A stretch of DNA of 29,206 bases, taken from NCBI GenBank assembly GCA_964556675.1, contig CAZKYN010000005.1:1-29206 (forward strand), in the 5' to 3' direction. This stretch comes from JBDKTK01 sp964556675 (lineage in GTDB: Bacteria > Desulfobacterota > Syntrophia > Syntrophales > UBA4778). The translations under genes and the position numbers were made by a program. The notes under the pieces were generated by a model. It made no database searches. It saw nothing but the letters and a program-made list of their open reading frames with translations, and was not told where the DNA came from. Positions 15,221 through 23,419 of the stretch are shown piece after piece; within the stretch, counting starts at the first letter, position 1; each line of letters starts with the position of its first letter.

Positions 15221-16102
15221 TTAATTGCTTTGTGAGCGGAAATCACCCAATGCATTTGTTATGTCAATCGCCGTGCGGCTCCTGTTCATGCAGCAGATAT
15301 GGAGGCCCGGCACTCCGTTTTCCAAAAGGTCCCGGCACTGTCCGATGGCGTAATCGATCCCGAATTTCTCGGCATCATCGGGGCTGTCTTCCAGTTCCCG
15401 CAGCCTGACTTCCAGTCCGGCCGGGATGGAGGCCCCTCCCAGAGACACTATCCTGGGGATTTGCCTGAAACTCAGCAGCGGAAAAATCCCGGGGATGATC
15501 GGAACGGAAATCCCTGTTGCGGCCGCTTTGTCCCGGAACCTGTAAAAATCCTGATTATCAAAGAACAGCTGGGTTATGATGAAATCCGCACCGGCCGAAA
15601 CTTTGCGCTTCAGGTTGCTCAGGTCTTCATCGAAGCTGGGCGCTTCCGGGTGCCCCTCCGGGTACCCTGCAACCCCTATGCAGAAATCGTTCCTCTGACG
15701 AATGAATTCCACCAGTTCATTGGCATATCCGAAGCCGCCGACAGTGCGCTGAAAGCGCGTCTCACCCTTGGGAGGATCTCCTCTCAGAGCCATTATGTTT
15801 TCAATCCCGCCTTTTTTGAAATCCTCAAGGATCCTGGCGATATCTTCTTTTGTCGAACCGACGCAGGTCAGGTGCGCCATCACTTCCTGCTTAAAGCTGT
15901 TCTTCACGGTGGATGCAATCTCCAGGGTCATGTCCCTGGTGCCGCCGCCAGCCCCGTACGTAACCGATATAAAGTCGGGCCTTAGCTTCCGGATCTCGCC
16001 GATAGCCGTAAAAAGCTTTTCCAGGTTGCCTTCCCGCACGGGAGGGAACACCTCAAAAGAAAGCGTCCTCCTTCCCCTTCCAAACAATTCGCAAATACTC
16101 AT
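15221..16102 (-). CDS. metF: Methylenetetrahydrofolate reductase
   Basis: 293 residues, the normal length for bacterial MetF. SFEVFPPVREGNLEKL, DFISVTYGAGGGTRD, LTCVGSTKEDI, NIMALRGDPP, GVAGYPEGHPEA and DFIITQLFFDNQ are the conserved TIM-barrel motifs that bind FAD and folate, and IIPGIFPLLSF completes the set. It reduces 5,10-methylene-THF to 5-methyl-THF for methionine synthesis, or serves the methyl branch of the Wood-Ljungdahl pathway in anaerobes. No other pathway gene is adjacent, so which role applies is open. The ATG at 16102 has AAGGAA upstream. It is divergent from the amidase gene. Confidence 0.95.
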   Translation of the reverse strand: MSICELFGRGRRTLSFEVFPPVREGNLEKLFTAIGEIRKLRPDFISVTYGAGGGTRDMTLEIASTVKNSFKQEVMAHLTCVGSTKEDIARILEDFKKGGIENIMALRGDPPKGETRFQRTVGGFGYANELVEFIRQRNDFCIGVAGYPEGHPEAPSFDEDLSNLKRKVSAGADFIITQLFFDNQDFYRFRDKAAATGISVPIIPGIFPLLSFRQIPRIVSLGGASIPAGLEVRLRELEDSPDDAEKFGIDYAIGQCRDLLENGVPGLHICCMNRSRTAIDITNALGDFRSQSN

Positions 16103-16158
16103 TCCTGTTCCTTTTCAGCAATACTGGGAATATGGGGTGGAAAATCTCACTTCAAACC

Positions 16159-16187
16159 TTGATTGTCAATTATATTTTGCGTGTAAT
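16159..16187 (+). promoter_or_regulatory. Sigma-70 type promoter of the amidase gene
   Basis: TTGATT (16159-16164), a 17-bp spacer and TGTAAT (16182-16187): 4 of 6 and 5 of 6 matches to the -35 and -10 consensus at ideal spacing. The predicted start near 16194 leaves about 43 nt before the ATG at 16237. Confidence 0.6.
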
Positions 16188-16236
16188 CTCAATGCAAATC
16201 TGATACTGAGAATCTGCTTCGAACCTTTTGCGGATT

Positions 16237-18471
16237 ATGAGAAAACAAGCAGCCATATCAGTTGCCCTCTTTTTTTTGCTCGCCGCCTCCAGCGCTTTTG
16301 CCGCGCCCGAAATAATCAAGATACGCTTCTGGGCAGCCCCGGAGCACACCCGGATTGTCATCGACACTTCAGAGGAAGCAGAAATAAAAGTCGACAAGTC
16401 CTCACGGAAATTGTCCATCCTCTTCAAAGGCTGCGGCCTCTCCAGCGAAGTCCCGGCTGAAAGGGCCGTAAATAAGCCGGGAATTGATAAAATACTTGTG
16501 GAGGCGGTCGAAAAAGATGTCAGGATCGACCTGCTCATCACAACCGGCGCCGATGCCGCGGTGTTCAAGCTGAAAGCCATCCAGGATAAACCCTACCGCG
16601 TCGTCGTCGACCTGACAAGCCCCGAACTGGAAAAGAAGGAGAGCGAAAAGAGACAGCAGATAAAGGCCAGGATCAAGGACAAGGTCAGGGTCGTGATAAT
16701 CGATCCGGGCCACGGGGGTGAAGACCCGGGGGCTGTCGGCAGGAAAAAGACAAAGGAAAAGGATGTCGTCCTGCAGATCGCAAAAAAAATCGAATCTGAT
16801 CTCAACAAAAGGGAGGGATACCGGGCCTTCCTGACCCGCAACGGCGATTATTATCCTTCTTTTAAGAAAAGGCTTCAGATAGCACGCGAGTACGGGTCCG
16901 ACCTCTTCGTCAGCATCCACGCCGACGCCGCCCGAAACAGGTCCGCCCGGGGAGGATCGGTGTACTGCCTGTCGACCTCGGGAGCGAGCAGTGAAGCTGC
17001 GAAAATCCTGGCAAGGAACGAAAACCTGGCGGACATAGTGGGAGGCGCTGAAAGCGAGGCGGCAAGCAGCGAAGAATCCGACGTGATCATGCTCAACATG
17101 ATCCAGACAGAAACGATAAACATGTCCAGGACGCTGGGTTCCATTGTCCTGAGCAACCTGAGCGATGTAAACAAGTTGAAATTCAAAAGGATCCAGGAGG
17201 CGCCGTTCCGGGTCCTGAAACTCCCCCACATACCGTCGGTGCTTGTCGAAACAGCCTATATATCCAATCCCGTCGAGGAGCAACTCCTGAGAGACCAGTC
17301 ATTTCAAAAGAAACTGGCCCGCGCGATATCCGATTCCATAGTGGATTTCCTCTCGGAACGGGACGAGAACGGCATGCATCCGGCTGTGCTGGCCGGGACC
17401 ACCCCGGCAAAAAAGCCGGCATCGCCTGCCGGTGAAGCCGTTGAATCCGCGCCGGACAGCCCGGCAATAAAACCGGGGGAAGAGGCGACCGAGCCGGGAC
17501 TGCCCATCGTCGATGAGCCTGAACAGACGCCTGCGGCGACTTCGGCGTCACCGGGTCCGTCGAAGGAAACTCCGAAGAAAGCAGTGAAAAAAGAGTTTAC
17601 CTATTACACGGTAAAGAGGGGCGACAGCATTGAAAAGATAGCCCGCCGCCACAAGACTACAGTGGCCGAGCTGCTCCAGGCGAACAACCTGAAGCCCGGA
17701 AAGCCCCTGTATGTAAGCAAGAAAATAAGGATCCCCTCGGGAGAAGGCATGCCGGCCGAGACAGCGCAACCTCCGAAAAAGAAAGAACGCGCAGTAGAGA
17801 GGTTCTACACGGTAAAAAGGGGGGACAAGCTCTCGAAGATAGCGATCAGGTTCAGCACAACAGTTCCTGACTTGTTGAAGCTGAACAGCATGAAAATGGA
17901 CGACCCGCTCGTGATCGGCCGCAGGCTGAAGGTATCGGGTGAAGTCCGCACGGCCAGGGCCCAAGGTACAAGAGACTCTAAAGCGCCCGCGGCCAGGGCG
18001 GAAACAACGGCTGCCAAAAAGAAAAAGCCGAAAACCGAAGCGGAGGATGAGGACCAGGAAACCCAGACAGGACGGAGTAAAGAAAGGCCCGCCGAAAGCC
18101 ATTATGTGGTCAGAAGAGGCGATACACTGGAAAAAATCGCCTTGCGAAACAAAACGACCATACCTGCTTTGATGAAGTTGAATAATATGAAGAGGGATGA
18201 ATCCCTGCATGCCGGAAGAAGGATAAGGATCGCGGCCGACGCCGAGCCGGAGAAAGGCTCGGAACCCAAAACCGACGCGGCGAAATCCGTCAAAACGAAA
18301 AAGACGGCTAAAGGCGGCTATTCCTCGTATGTGGTCAGGAAGGGCGACACGCTGGAAAAGGTGGCGGAGAAGAACAATACGACCATTGCGGCCCTCCTCA
18401 AACTTAATCGAATGAAAATGAAAGACCCGCTCCTTGCCGGGAAAAAACTGAAGATACCCGCCGAAGAATAA
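16237..18471 (+). CDS. Periplasmic N-acetylmuramoyl-L-alanine amidase: AMIN, Amidase_3 and four LysM domains
   Basis: About 744 residues. Signal peptide MRKQAAISVALFFLLAASSAFA; an AMIN domain (about 25-127) for septal or cell-wall targeting; an Amidase_3 zinc hydrolase (about 150-372) with IIDPGHGGEDPG (His 159), Glu 174, SIHADA (His 228) and catalytic Glu 338 in VLVETAYISNP. A Pro/Ala/Lys-rich linker follows, then four LysM modules (about 456-499, 522-565, 621-664, 697-740), each opening with a YTVKRGD or YVVRKGD motif. It cleaves the amide bond between MurNAc and the stem peptide during cell separation. AmiC relatives usually have no LysM or one to two, so four is generous. A TTG at 16228 could also be the start; the ribosome binding site is weak for both, and I prefer the ATG. 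Confidence 0.93.
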   Translation: MRKQAAISVALFFLLAASSAFAAPEIIKIRFWAAPEHTRIVIDTSEEAEIKVDKSSRKLSILFKGCGLSSEVPAERAVNKPGIDKILVEAVEKDVRIDLLITTGADAAVFKLKAIQDKPYRVVVDLTSPELEKKESEKRQQIKARIKDKVRVVIIDPGHGGEDPGAVGRKKTKEKDVVLQIAKKIESDLNKREGYRAFLTRNGDYYPSFKKRLQIAREYGSDLFVSIHADAARNRSARGGSVYCLSTSGASSEAAKILARNENLADIVGGAESEAASSEESDVIMLNMIQTETINMSRTLGSIVLSNLSDVNKLKFKRIQEAPFRVLKLPHIPSVLVETAYISNPVEEQLLRDQSFQKKLARAISDSIVDFLSERDENGMHPAVLAGTTPAKKPASPAGEAVESAPDSPAIKPGEEATEPGLPIVDEPEQTPAATSASPGPSKETPKKAVKKEFTYYTVKRGDSIEKIARRHKTTVAELLQANNLKPGKPLYVSKKIRIPSGEGMPAETAQPPKKKERAVERFYTVKRGDKLSKIAIRFSTTVPDLLKLNSMKMDDPLVIGRRLKVSGEVRTARAQGTRDSKAPAARAETTAAKKKKPKTEAEDEDQETQTGRSKERPAESHYVVRRGDTLEKIALRNKTTIPALMKLNNMKRDESLHAGRRIRIAADAEPEKGSEPKTDAAKSVKTKKTAKGGYSSYVVRKGDTLEKVAEKNNTTIAALLKLNRMKMKDPLLAGKKLKIPAEE

Positions 18472-18532
18472 CGGTTGACGGCTTTCCGGCTGTATAAAAG
18501 TACAGATTTAAACACACCGGAATAATCAGGTT

Positions 18533-20440
18533 TTAAGCCAGATCCAGATCCTTCAGCTTTTCCGGTTTCGGCAGGGCCGTTTTGGGATCCCAGCCCCGCA
18601 CTCCGCAGTATTTGTCGAGAACCTGATTTATTTTTTGCCTGTCGAGCGTTCTCCCCTTGAACGGCGCGTCGTAATACTTATCGCTGAACCGCATGTCCTC
18701 CCTCTTCTCGCCCGCCGCTGCATTGAACAGCCTTGCCGCGGTCGAAATCCGTTCCCCGGCCTTCATTACCTCGTCCGGCGTGAAGGCATATCCCGTGAGG
18801 GATTCCAGGAGGCGCGCGTATATGGTCGGTCCCAGCGACCACAGGATCGGGGGCCTGATGCAGGTGCCTATTGAGTTGACTACATTCATATGGTCCTGGG
18901 CCCACGCGGCCATGTGCGGGATGCTGATAGTGTTTTTCTCGAAATCGAAAATCTTCTCTTTCCACGCCGGCAGGATGTCGACCGGATCGACGGCCTTTTT
19001 CGGTATGCCCTGCTCATACATGTATTCGCCGTCCGGCGAGGAATCTTTGAAATTTTCAGCCTGCGCCTGGACGCGCAAGTGGTCGCCTCCGCGCGGATTG
19101 ATCAGCGACCCGAAACTCCACGTGTCCCAGCGGCCGCGGGGGTCGCGCGCCGTCGTCTCCAGGCCCCTCGTCTGGGTCAGGAATTCTTCCGCGCCCCTGC
19201 CGATCTTCTGCGCCATCCGGACCGGGCCTTCCGCGAGCAGGTCGCCAAAGCCTTCCCGGTACGCGGCCTTGCGCATCAGTTCAAAGATTGACGGCTCGTC
19301 GCCCCATTTCAGCTCCATGCCGCCTGTGTCGGCCTTCGTGATTATACCCTGCTCGTAAAGCTTGATCGCGAGGGCAATGGCGGCCGACATCGTGGAGCAG
19401 TCCACGCCGTATTTCTGGAAGAGTTCGGTGGCCCTGGCAATTGCCGGCATGCTGCGGATTCCGAGGCGGGCCCCGAAATCCAGGGTGGAGATTATCTCGA
19501 TTCCCTTGACCCGCAGCCCCTTGTAGGGGCCCTCCGCAATTTCGACCCAGGGGGCGCAGGCGATCGGGCAGGCGCTGCAGGCGAGTCCTTTTCTCTTATA
19601 TTTGAGGAGGTTGCTCTTCCCCAGGGCCTCTATGAAATCGGCGCCTACCGAGTCGCTCTGGTCACGGCCGGAAATCACGCCCAGTGTAAAATATATATCC
19701 AGGCCCAGCATGGAGCCGAATTGCCGCCACGGTTTATAGGTGATATGCCCGGCGATCCTGGCGCGCATGTCTTTCACGGCTTCGCGATAACCCTTCGGAT
19801 CGGCGTCTGAGACGTCCCCCGTCCCCCGCACGGCAACGGCCTTCAGGTTTTTCGAGCCCATTACGGCGCCCAACCCCGTCCTGCCCCAGGCCCCGTACAT
19901 GCCGTTCTCGATGCTCGCATAGCGCGCCAGCTTTTCTCCTCCGACGCCTATACAGGCCACGGCCGTTTTCCGGTCGTGGGCGGACTTGATTTCTCTTATT
20001 GTCTCCCACGCATCGGCGCCCCACAGCTTCGCGGCGTCGCGGATTTCTACTTCCCCGTCCCTGATATGGACATACACGGGCCGTTCCGATTTACCCTTGA
20101 TGATAAGGCTGTCGTACCCCGCGTATTTGAGCTCCGGTCCCCAGAAGTAACCGCTGTTGCTCGTCGCCAGCAGCCCCGTTAAGGGTGATTTTGCGCTCGC
20201 CTCGGAGCGGCTTGCGGTCGGGGCATGGGTCCCGACGAGCGGCCCGGCGCCGAACACCAGCACGTTCTTCTCGTCGAACGCGTCGACCCCCGGGTCCATT
20301 TCCGCCAGGAGAGTCTTGATATTGAGGCCTGCGCCGCCGATGAACTTCCGGCAGTCATCCGGGGAATTATCCCTTACTTCCTTTGCCCCGCTCCCGAGAT
20401 CTATAACCAGTATCTTCCCTGTGTATCCGTGAAAATGCAT
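18533..20440 (-). CDS. aor: Aldehyde:ferredoxin oxidoreductase family tungsten enzyme
   Basis: 635 residues. It is full length for the family, with the opening GYTGKILVIDLGSG, the pterin-binding GRTGLGAVMGSKNLKAVAV (about 187-204) and DPRGRWDTWSFG (about 433-444). The [4Fe-4S] ligands are in place: CSACPIAC (Cys 288, 291, 295) and a fourth Cys at about 527 in SIGTCIRPP, the same spacing as in characterised AORs. Such enzymes use a tungsten-bis-pterin to interconvert aldehydes and carboxylic acids, with ferredoxin as electron carrier. The ferredoxin gene lies 14 bp upstream on the same strand. The substrate is not evident. A role as a BamB-type subunit (benzoyl-CoA reductase) is possible in principle, as BamB belongs to this family, but no aromatic-degradation gene is nearby. 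Confidence 0.92.
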   Translation of the reverse strand: MHFHGYTGKILVIDLGSGAKEVRDNSPDDCRKFIGGAGLNIKTLLAEMDPGVDAFDEKNVLVFGAGPLVGTHAPTASRSEASAKSPLTGLLATSNSGYFWGPELKYAGYDSLIIKGKSERPVYVHIRDGEVEIRDAAKLWGADAWETIREIKSAHDRKTAVACIGVGGEKLARYASIENGMYGAWGRTGLGAVMGSKNLKAVAVRGTGDVSDADPKGYREAVKDMRARIAGHITYKPWRQFGSMLGLDIYFTLGVISGRDQSDSVGADFIEALGKSNLLKYKRKGLACSACPIACAPWVEIAEGPYKGLRVKGIEIISTLDFGARLGIRSMPAIARATELFQKYGVDCSTMSAAIALAIKLYEQGIITKADTGGMELKWGDEPSIFELMRKAAYREGFGDLLAEGPVRMAQKIGRGAEEFLTQTRGLETTARDPRGRWDTWSFGSLINPRGGDHLRVQAQAENFKDSSPDGEYMYEQGIPKKAVDPVDILPAWKEKIFDFEKNTISIPHMAAWAQDHMNVVNSIGTCIRPPILWSLGPTIYARLLESLTGYAFTPDEVMKAGERISTAARLFNAAAGEKREDMRFSDKYYDAPFKGRTLDRQKINQVLDKYCGVRGWDPKTALPKPEKLKDLDLA

Positions 20441-20454
20441 AATCCATCCCTGTT

Positions 20455-20688
20455 CTAATTGTCTTCGACTCTCCTGATCGCCTCGAACGGGCAGCTCTCA
20501 GCGCATATGCGGCAGGCAGTGCATCCATCCTTCAGCTTCAATTCGAAGCTGCCGTCCTCATCGTTTTCAATCACCTCGATAAAGGCGCGTTCCGGGCTGA
20601 ACACCTTGAAATATGAAAACGAGCACGTGAGACTGCAGGTCCTGCAGCCGGAGCATTTTTCCGGATTGAATTCCAGCCGGGCACTCAT
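20455..20688 (-). CDS. Two-cluster [4Fe-4S] ferredoxin paired with the aldehyde oxidoreductase
   Basis: 77 residues. Two CxxCxxCxxxC motifs: CSGCRTCSLTC (Cys 12, 15, 18, 22) and CTACRICAESC (Cys 56, 59, 62, 66), separated by a 33-residue acidic insert. This longer linker distinguishes it from simple clostridial ferredoxins and resembles electron-transfer subunits encoded beside AOR-family enzymes. It probably shuttles low-potential electrons to or from the tungsten enzyme encoded directly downstream. The ATG at 20688 has a strong AGGAGGG ribosome binding site. Confidence 0.9.
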   Translation of the reverse strand: MSARLEFNPEKCSGCRTCSLTCSFSYFKVFSPERAFIEVIENDEDGSFELKLKDGCTACRICAESCPFEAIRRVEDN

Positions 20689-20720
20689 TGAAACCCTCCT
20701 GGTATGGACTGATATGGGTA

Positions 20721-20764
20721 TCCGGCAACGCCGGACATGAACTGGAGGGAGCGTTTCCCCTCCA
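20721..20764 (-). other. Two adjacent hairpins in the leader of the ferredoxin-aor operon
   Basis: Upstream of the ferredoxin start (20688) are a perfect 6-bp stem with a 3-nt loop, TCCGGC-AAC-GCCGGA (20721-20735), and a perfect 7-bp stem, TGGAGGG (20743-20749) with CCCTCCA (20758-20764). If transcription starts farther out in the 198-bp divergent region 20689-20886, both would be in the 5' leader. I could not match them to a known molybdenum or tungsten cofactor riboswitch by eye. No clear promoter is seen. Confidence 0.35.
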
Positions 20765-20886
20765 CGGCCATGCTTTTAATAGCATAACGAACCTGGTCCC
20801 GCAAGGAGAGTGCTGTCCATTTGTCTTGATTACCAGCCGGATTCCGCGTTAAAACCTTACAATGAAATAAAATTAGAGGAGGCGTA

Positions 20887-21963
20887 ATGGATCCGGCCAA
20901 AATTCGCAATTTCGTCTTCTTTGCCCTTTTCGCAATCGTGCTGATCACCTCTCTGGTGATAATTGCGCCTTTCTTTTATCCGATCTTCTGGGCCGCCGTA
21001 ATTGCAATCCTTTTCAAGCCCGTTTACAGGAAGCTTAATTTCAGAAAGGACCGCCCCAATTTCAATGCGACCGTCTCAGTGACCCTCATCCTTCTGATCA
21101 TAATACTCCCCCTGGGGCTGGTCGGGACCCTGCTTGTGAACGAATCGATGACCATGTTCAACTCCCTGAGCAGCGAAAGCAGTTCCATAAGGGATACGTT
21201 CAAAAGCGCCATGGATACATTGAAGCACAACAGGTACACGGCTAAGTTCAACATCGACGAAACCTTTCTGACGGACAAGTTTTCGGAATTTGCCCGGGAC
21301 CTGTCGGCCTTTATTTATAATCACCTGAAGAGCCTCACCCAGAACGTGGTGCAGTTCGTAATAATGTTCGTAATCATGGTTTATACACTTTTCTTCTTTA
21401 TCAGGGACGGCGACAAGCTGCCAAAGATATTCGCCAGGCTCTGTCCGCTTGGGGAAGACAAGGAAAAACTGCTGGTTGAGAAATTCATTGCAACGACGAG
21501 GGTAACCCTGAAAAGCACTTTTGTGATCGGAGCGATTCAGGGCGTAATGGGGGGCATCGTGTTCTGGGCGCTGGGTATTCAGGGAGCGCTGGTATGGGCG
21601 GTCGTGATGGTATTCGCATCCATCCTGCCGACCGGGAGCGCTATCGTCTGGGTGCCGGCGGCAATTATAATCATGCTTACTGGGCATATATGGAAAGGCA
21701 TTATCCTGCTTGCCTTCGGCACCGTGGTGATAGGTACTGTCGACAATTTCCTCCGGCCGATCCTGATCGGAAAAGAGCTGGAGATGCATGCCCTCCTTAT
21801 CCTGTTTTCAACACTGGGCGGATTGGTGCTGTTCGGCTTCTCGGGCTTCATTATCGGCCCCGTGGTCATCTCGGTGCTGCTTTCCCTATGGGATATCTAT
21901 AATGCCTACTACGGTGATTCACTTTCATGTGAGGTAAACAATAATAAAGGCAAAAAAATATGA
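20887..21963 (+). CDS. AI-2E family transporter (PerM-like permease)
   Basis: 358 residues with about eight membrane helices. The first helix pair (VFFALFAIVLITSLVIIAPFFYPIFWAAVI) and the conserved C-terminal part (GALVWAVVMVFASILPTGSAIVWVPAA and FLRPILIGKELEMHALLILFSTLGG) are typical of the AI-2E/PerM family of inner-membrane proteins. Despite the family name, members have been linked to autoinducer export or to sodium/proton antiport, so the substrate is unknown. AGAGGAGG upstream of the ATG is a strong ribosome binding site. It is divergent from the ferredoxin-aor operon and convergent with the NlpC/P60 gene, with only 55 bp between stops and no clear terminator. Confidence 0.9.
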   Translation: MDPAKIRNFVFFALFAIVLITSLVIIAPFFYPIFWAAVIAILFKPVYRKLNFRKDRPNFNATVSVTLILLIIILPLGLVGTLLVNESMTMFNSLSSESSSIRDTFKSAMDTLKHNRYTAKFNIDETFLTDKFSEFARDLSAFIYNHLKSLTQNVVQFVIMFVIMVYTLFFFIRDGDKLPKIFARLCPLGEDKEKLLVEKFIATTRVTLKSTFVIGAIQGVMGGIVFWALGIQGALVWAVVMVFASILPTGSAIVWVPAAIIIMLTGHIWKGIILLAFGTVVIGTVDNFLRPILIGKELEMHALLILFSTLGGLVLFGFSGFIIGPVVISVLLSLWDIYNAYYGDSLSCEVNNNKGKKI

Positions 21964-22018
21964 TTGCCGGGTCAATTCAATACATTGAGCTGCAGCAGCC
22001 CTCTTCCGAATATGGGCT

Positions 22019-23407
22019 CTAGTCCAGCGACATGATCGAAACCAGCTTGCGCAGATAGCTGCCGCTGCCGGTCCCCTGGCCCGTATTGAGTTCAGTGACT
22101 GCGACCCTTTTTACGAGGCGCACCCTCTCCCGTCCGTTTTCAGGCTCCTCGTAAGACCACATGCTGTGGATGGCATAAGCACGGCCTTCGGCCATTCCCA
22201 GGTAAAGCATTATGTGCCCGGGCTGATAGAGGAGCGCGGGGCGGCCTTCAATTTTTTTAAGCAGCTGTGCTTTGTCATTTTCGCTCATTTCGGATACCGA
22301 GACCCGCCTGGCGGGGTTGGACCTCTGCTGGTTTGAACTGTGGCGGGCGATTCTGAAGCCGAAACAACGGAACACGCTGCTGATAAACCCCGAGCAGTCC
22401 TCCGACCCTTCCAGCTTGCTTCCCCACACATAGGGTACGTCAAGCATTTTAAACGCCTGGGTGTAAACATTCCCCAGAGTGTAAGGGAGGAAGCCCTGGC
22501 GCACATCAGACCTTATTCCCGTATACCCGGACCGGAAAAAGAGCGAGCCGTCGGGGGCGCGGCACGGCAGCACCACTTCATAAACTGTTCCGCTTTTCAG
22601 AAGGAAAGGCAGGGTGGAGCCCATATCCATTTCCGTTGCAAAGTCACGAAGCGCCGGGTCGAAATAGAATGCGATAGATTTGCCGGTGATCACAAGTGGC
22701 CTCGCCTGGGCGAAATACCGGACTTTCGGCCTTGGACCGATGGCAACATGCTTCGTCAAGACCCAACCGGAAACACACTCCGATTCAATAAAAAGCCAGG
22801 CGGAATCCTTAGATTCATGCAGCACGGCAACAGCTGTGCCGGCATCGAGTTGGGCCGCCTGGAAGTGGTCGAAACTCCCCTTTGTGCCTTTATTCTTGGC
22901 CAGGTCGAAGGTGGGGATTACCCGGGCATTGGTCTCCCTCGTAATGATGCCGAACCTTACATTGACATCGGGTTTGGCTTCCCCCACGTTCTCAAAGATA
23001 TTGTCAAAATAAGATTTGTCCAATTTTCGATTTTTATAATCGCAATAGCCTTTGTTTTCCAGGGAGGCCCTGGTACTCGCAAAAACTTCTGTCAGGTATT
23101 TTCCTTCGATGCTTCCCGGCAGCTGGAATATATCCCTGACCCCCAGGCCGGAAGCAAGGACCCTCTTATTGAAGCATTCGATTTCGTCCGGCTTAAGGAT
23201 GAGCTTACCGCTCCCGGGGTAATGGGCCGTCCAGAATCCCGCTGTCCTGTAATCGGTGCGGACATTGGGAAGCGGCGAGGGGGCCGGCAGTGGTTCGAGC
23301 CGGCCGGCGCAGGAGATGATCAGGAAAGACAGCAGCGAAAGGCATTCTAAAAAGCAGAGGCCCGGCCTTGATCCGCCGGACCTCTGCTTCAAGGAAATAG
23401 TTGACAT
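22019..23407 (-). CDS. NlpC/P60 cell-wall peptidase lipoprotein with SH3-like domains
   Basis: 462 residues. The N-terminus has a basic region (KQRSGGSRPG), a hydrophobic run and a lipobox LIISCAG (Cys 33), indicating a lipoprotein. Residues about 55-150 look like the N_NLPC_P60 stabilising domain (LASGLGVRDIFQLPG), followed by one or two SH3b-type domains (RPLVITGKSIAFYFD). The C-terminal NlpC/P60 domain has catalytic Cys in DCSGFISSVF, His in QPGHIMLYLG and a further His in YAIHSMW. It should cut the D-Glu to diaminopimelate bond in peptidoglycan peptides. The start is uncertain: no ribosome binding site is visible before ATG 23407, and codons 7-20 coincide with a strong terminator hairpin (23349-23389). 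No in-frame ATG lies between that hairpin and the lipobox. Confidence 0.88.
   Translation of the reverse strand: MSTISLKQRSGGSRPGLCFLECLSLLSFLIISCAGRLEPLPAPSPLPNVRTDYRTAGFWTAHYPGSGKLILKPDEIECFNKRVLASGLGVRDIFQLPGSIEGKYLTEVFASTRASLENKGYCDYKNRKLDKSYFDNIFENVGEAKPDVNVRFGIITRETNARVIPTFDLAKNKGTKGSFDHFQAAQLDAGTAVAVLHESKDSAWLFIESECVSGWVLTKHVAIGPRPKVRYFAQARPLVITGKSIAFYFDPALRDFATEMDMGSTLPFLLKSGTVYEVVLPCRAPDGSLFFRSGYTGIRSDVRQGFLPYTLGNVYTQAFKMLDVPYVWGSKLEGSEDCSGFISSVFRCFGFRIARHSSNQQRSNPARRVSVSEMSENDKAQLLKKIEGRPALLYQPGHIMLYLGMAEGRAYAIHSMWSYEEPENGRERVRLVKRVAVTELNTGQGTGSGSYLRKLVSIMSLD
23349..23389 (-). terminator. Intrinsic terminator of fdhA, lying inside the 5' coding region of the next gene
   Basis: Read on the minus strand, a 13-bp stem (GCAGAGGTCCGGC, 23387-23375, with GCCGGGCCTCTGC, 23366-23354; one G-U pair in RNA), an 8-nt loop and TTTTT (23353-23349). 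AA at 23389-23388 extends the stem into the T run. It begins about 30 bp beyond the fdhA stop (23420) and lies within codons 7-20 of the lipoprotein frame starting at 23407. Confidence 0.85.
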
Positions 23408-23419
23408 ATTTTCGTTGTT

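Noticed and set aside
16402..17283. 293-codon open frame on the minus strand
   Set aside because: It is antisense to the amidase gene, which has complete catalytic motifs.
18488..18512. Terminator between the amidase and aor genes (CTGTA...TACAG hairpin)
   Set aside because: The stem is only 5 bp and AT-rich, and there is no T tract.
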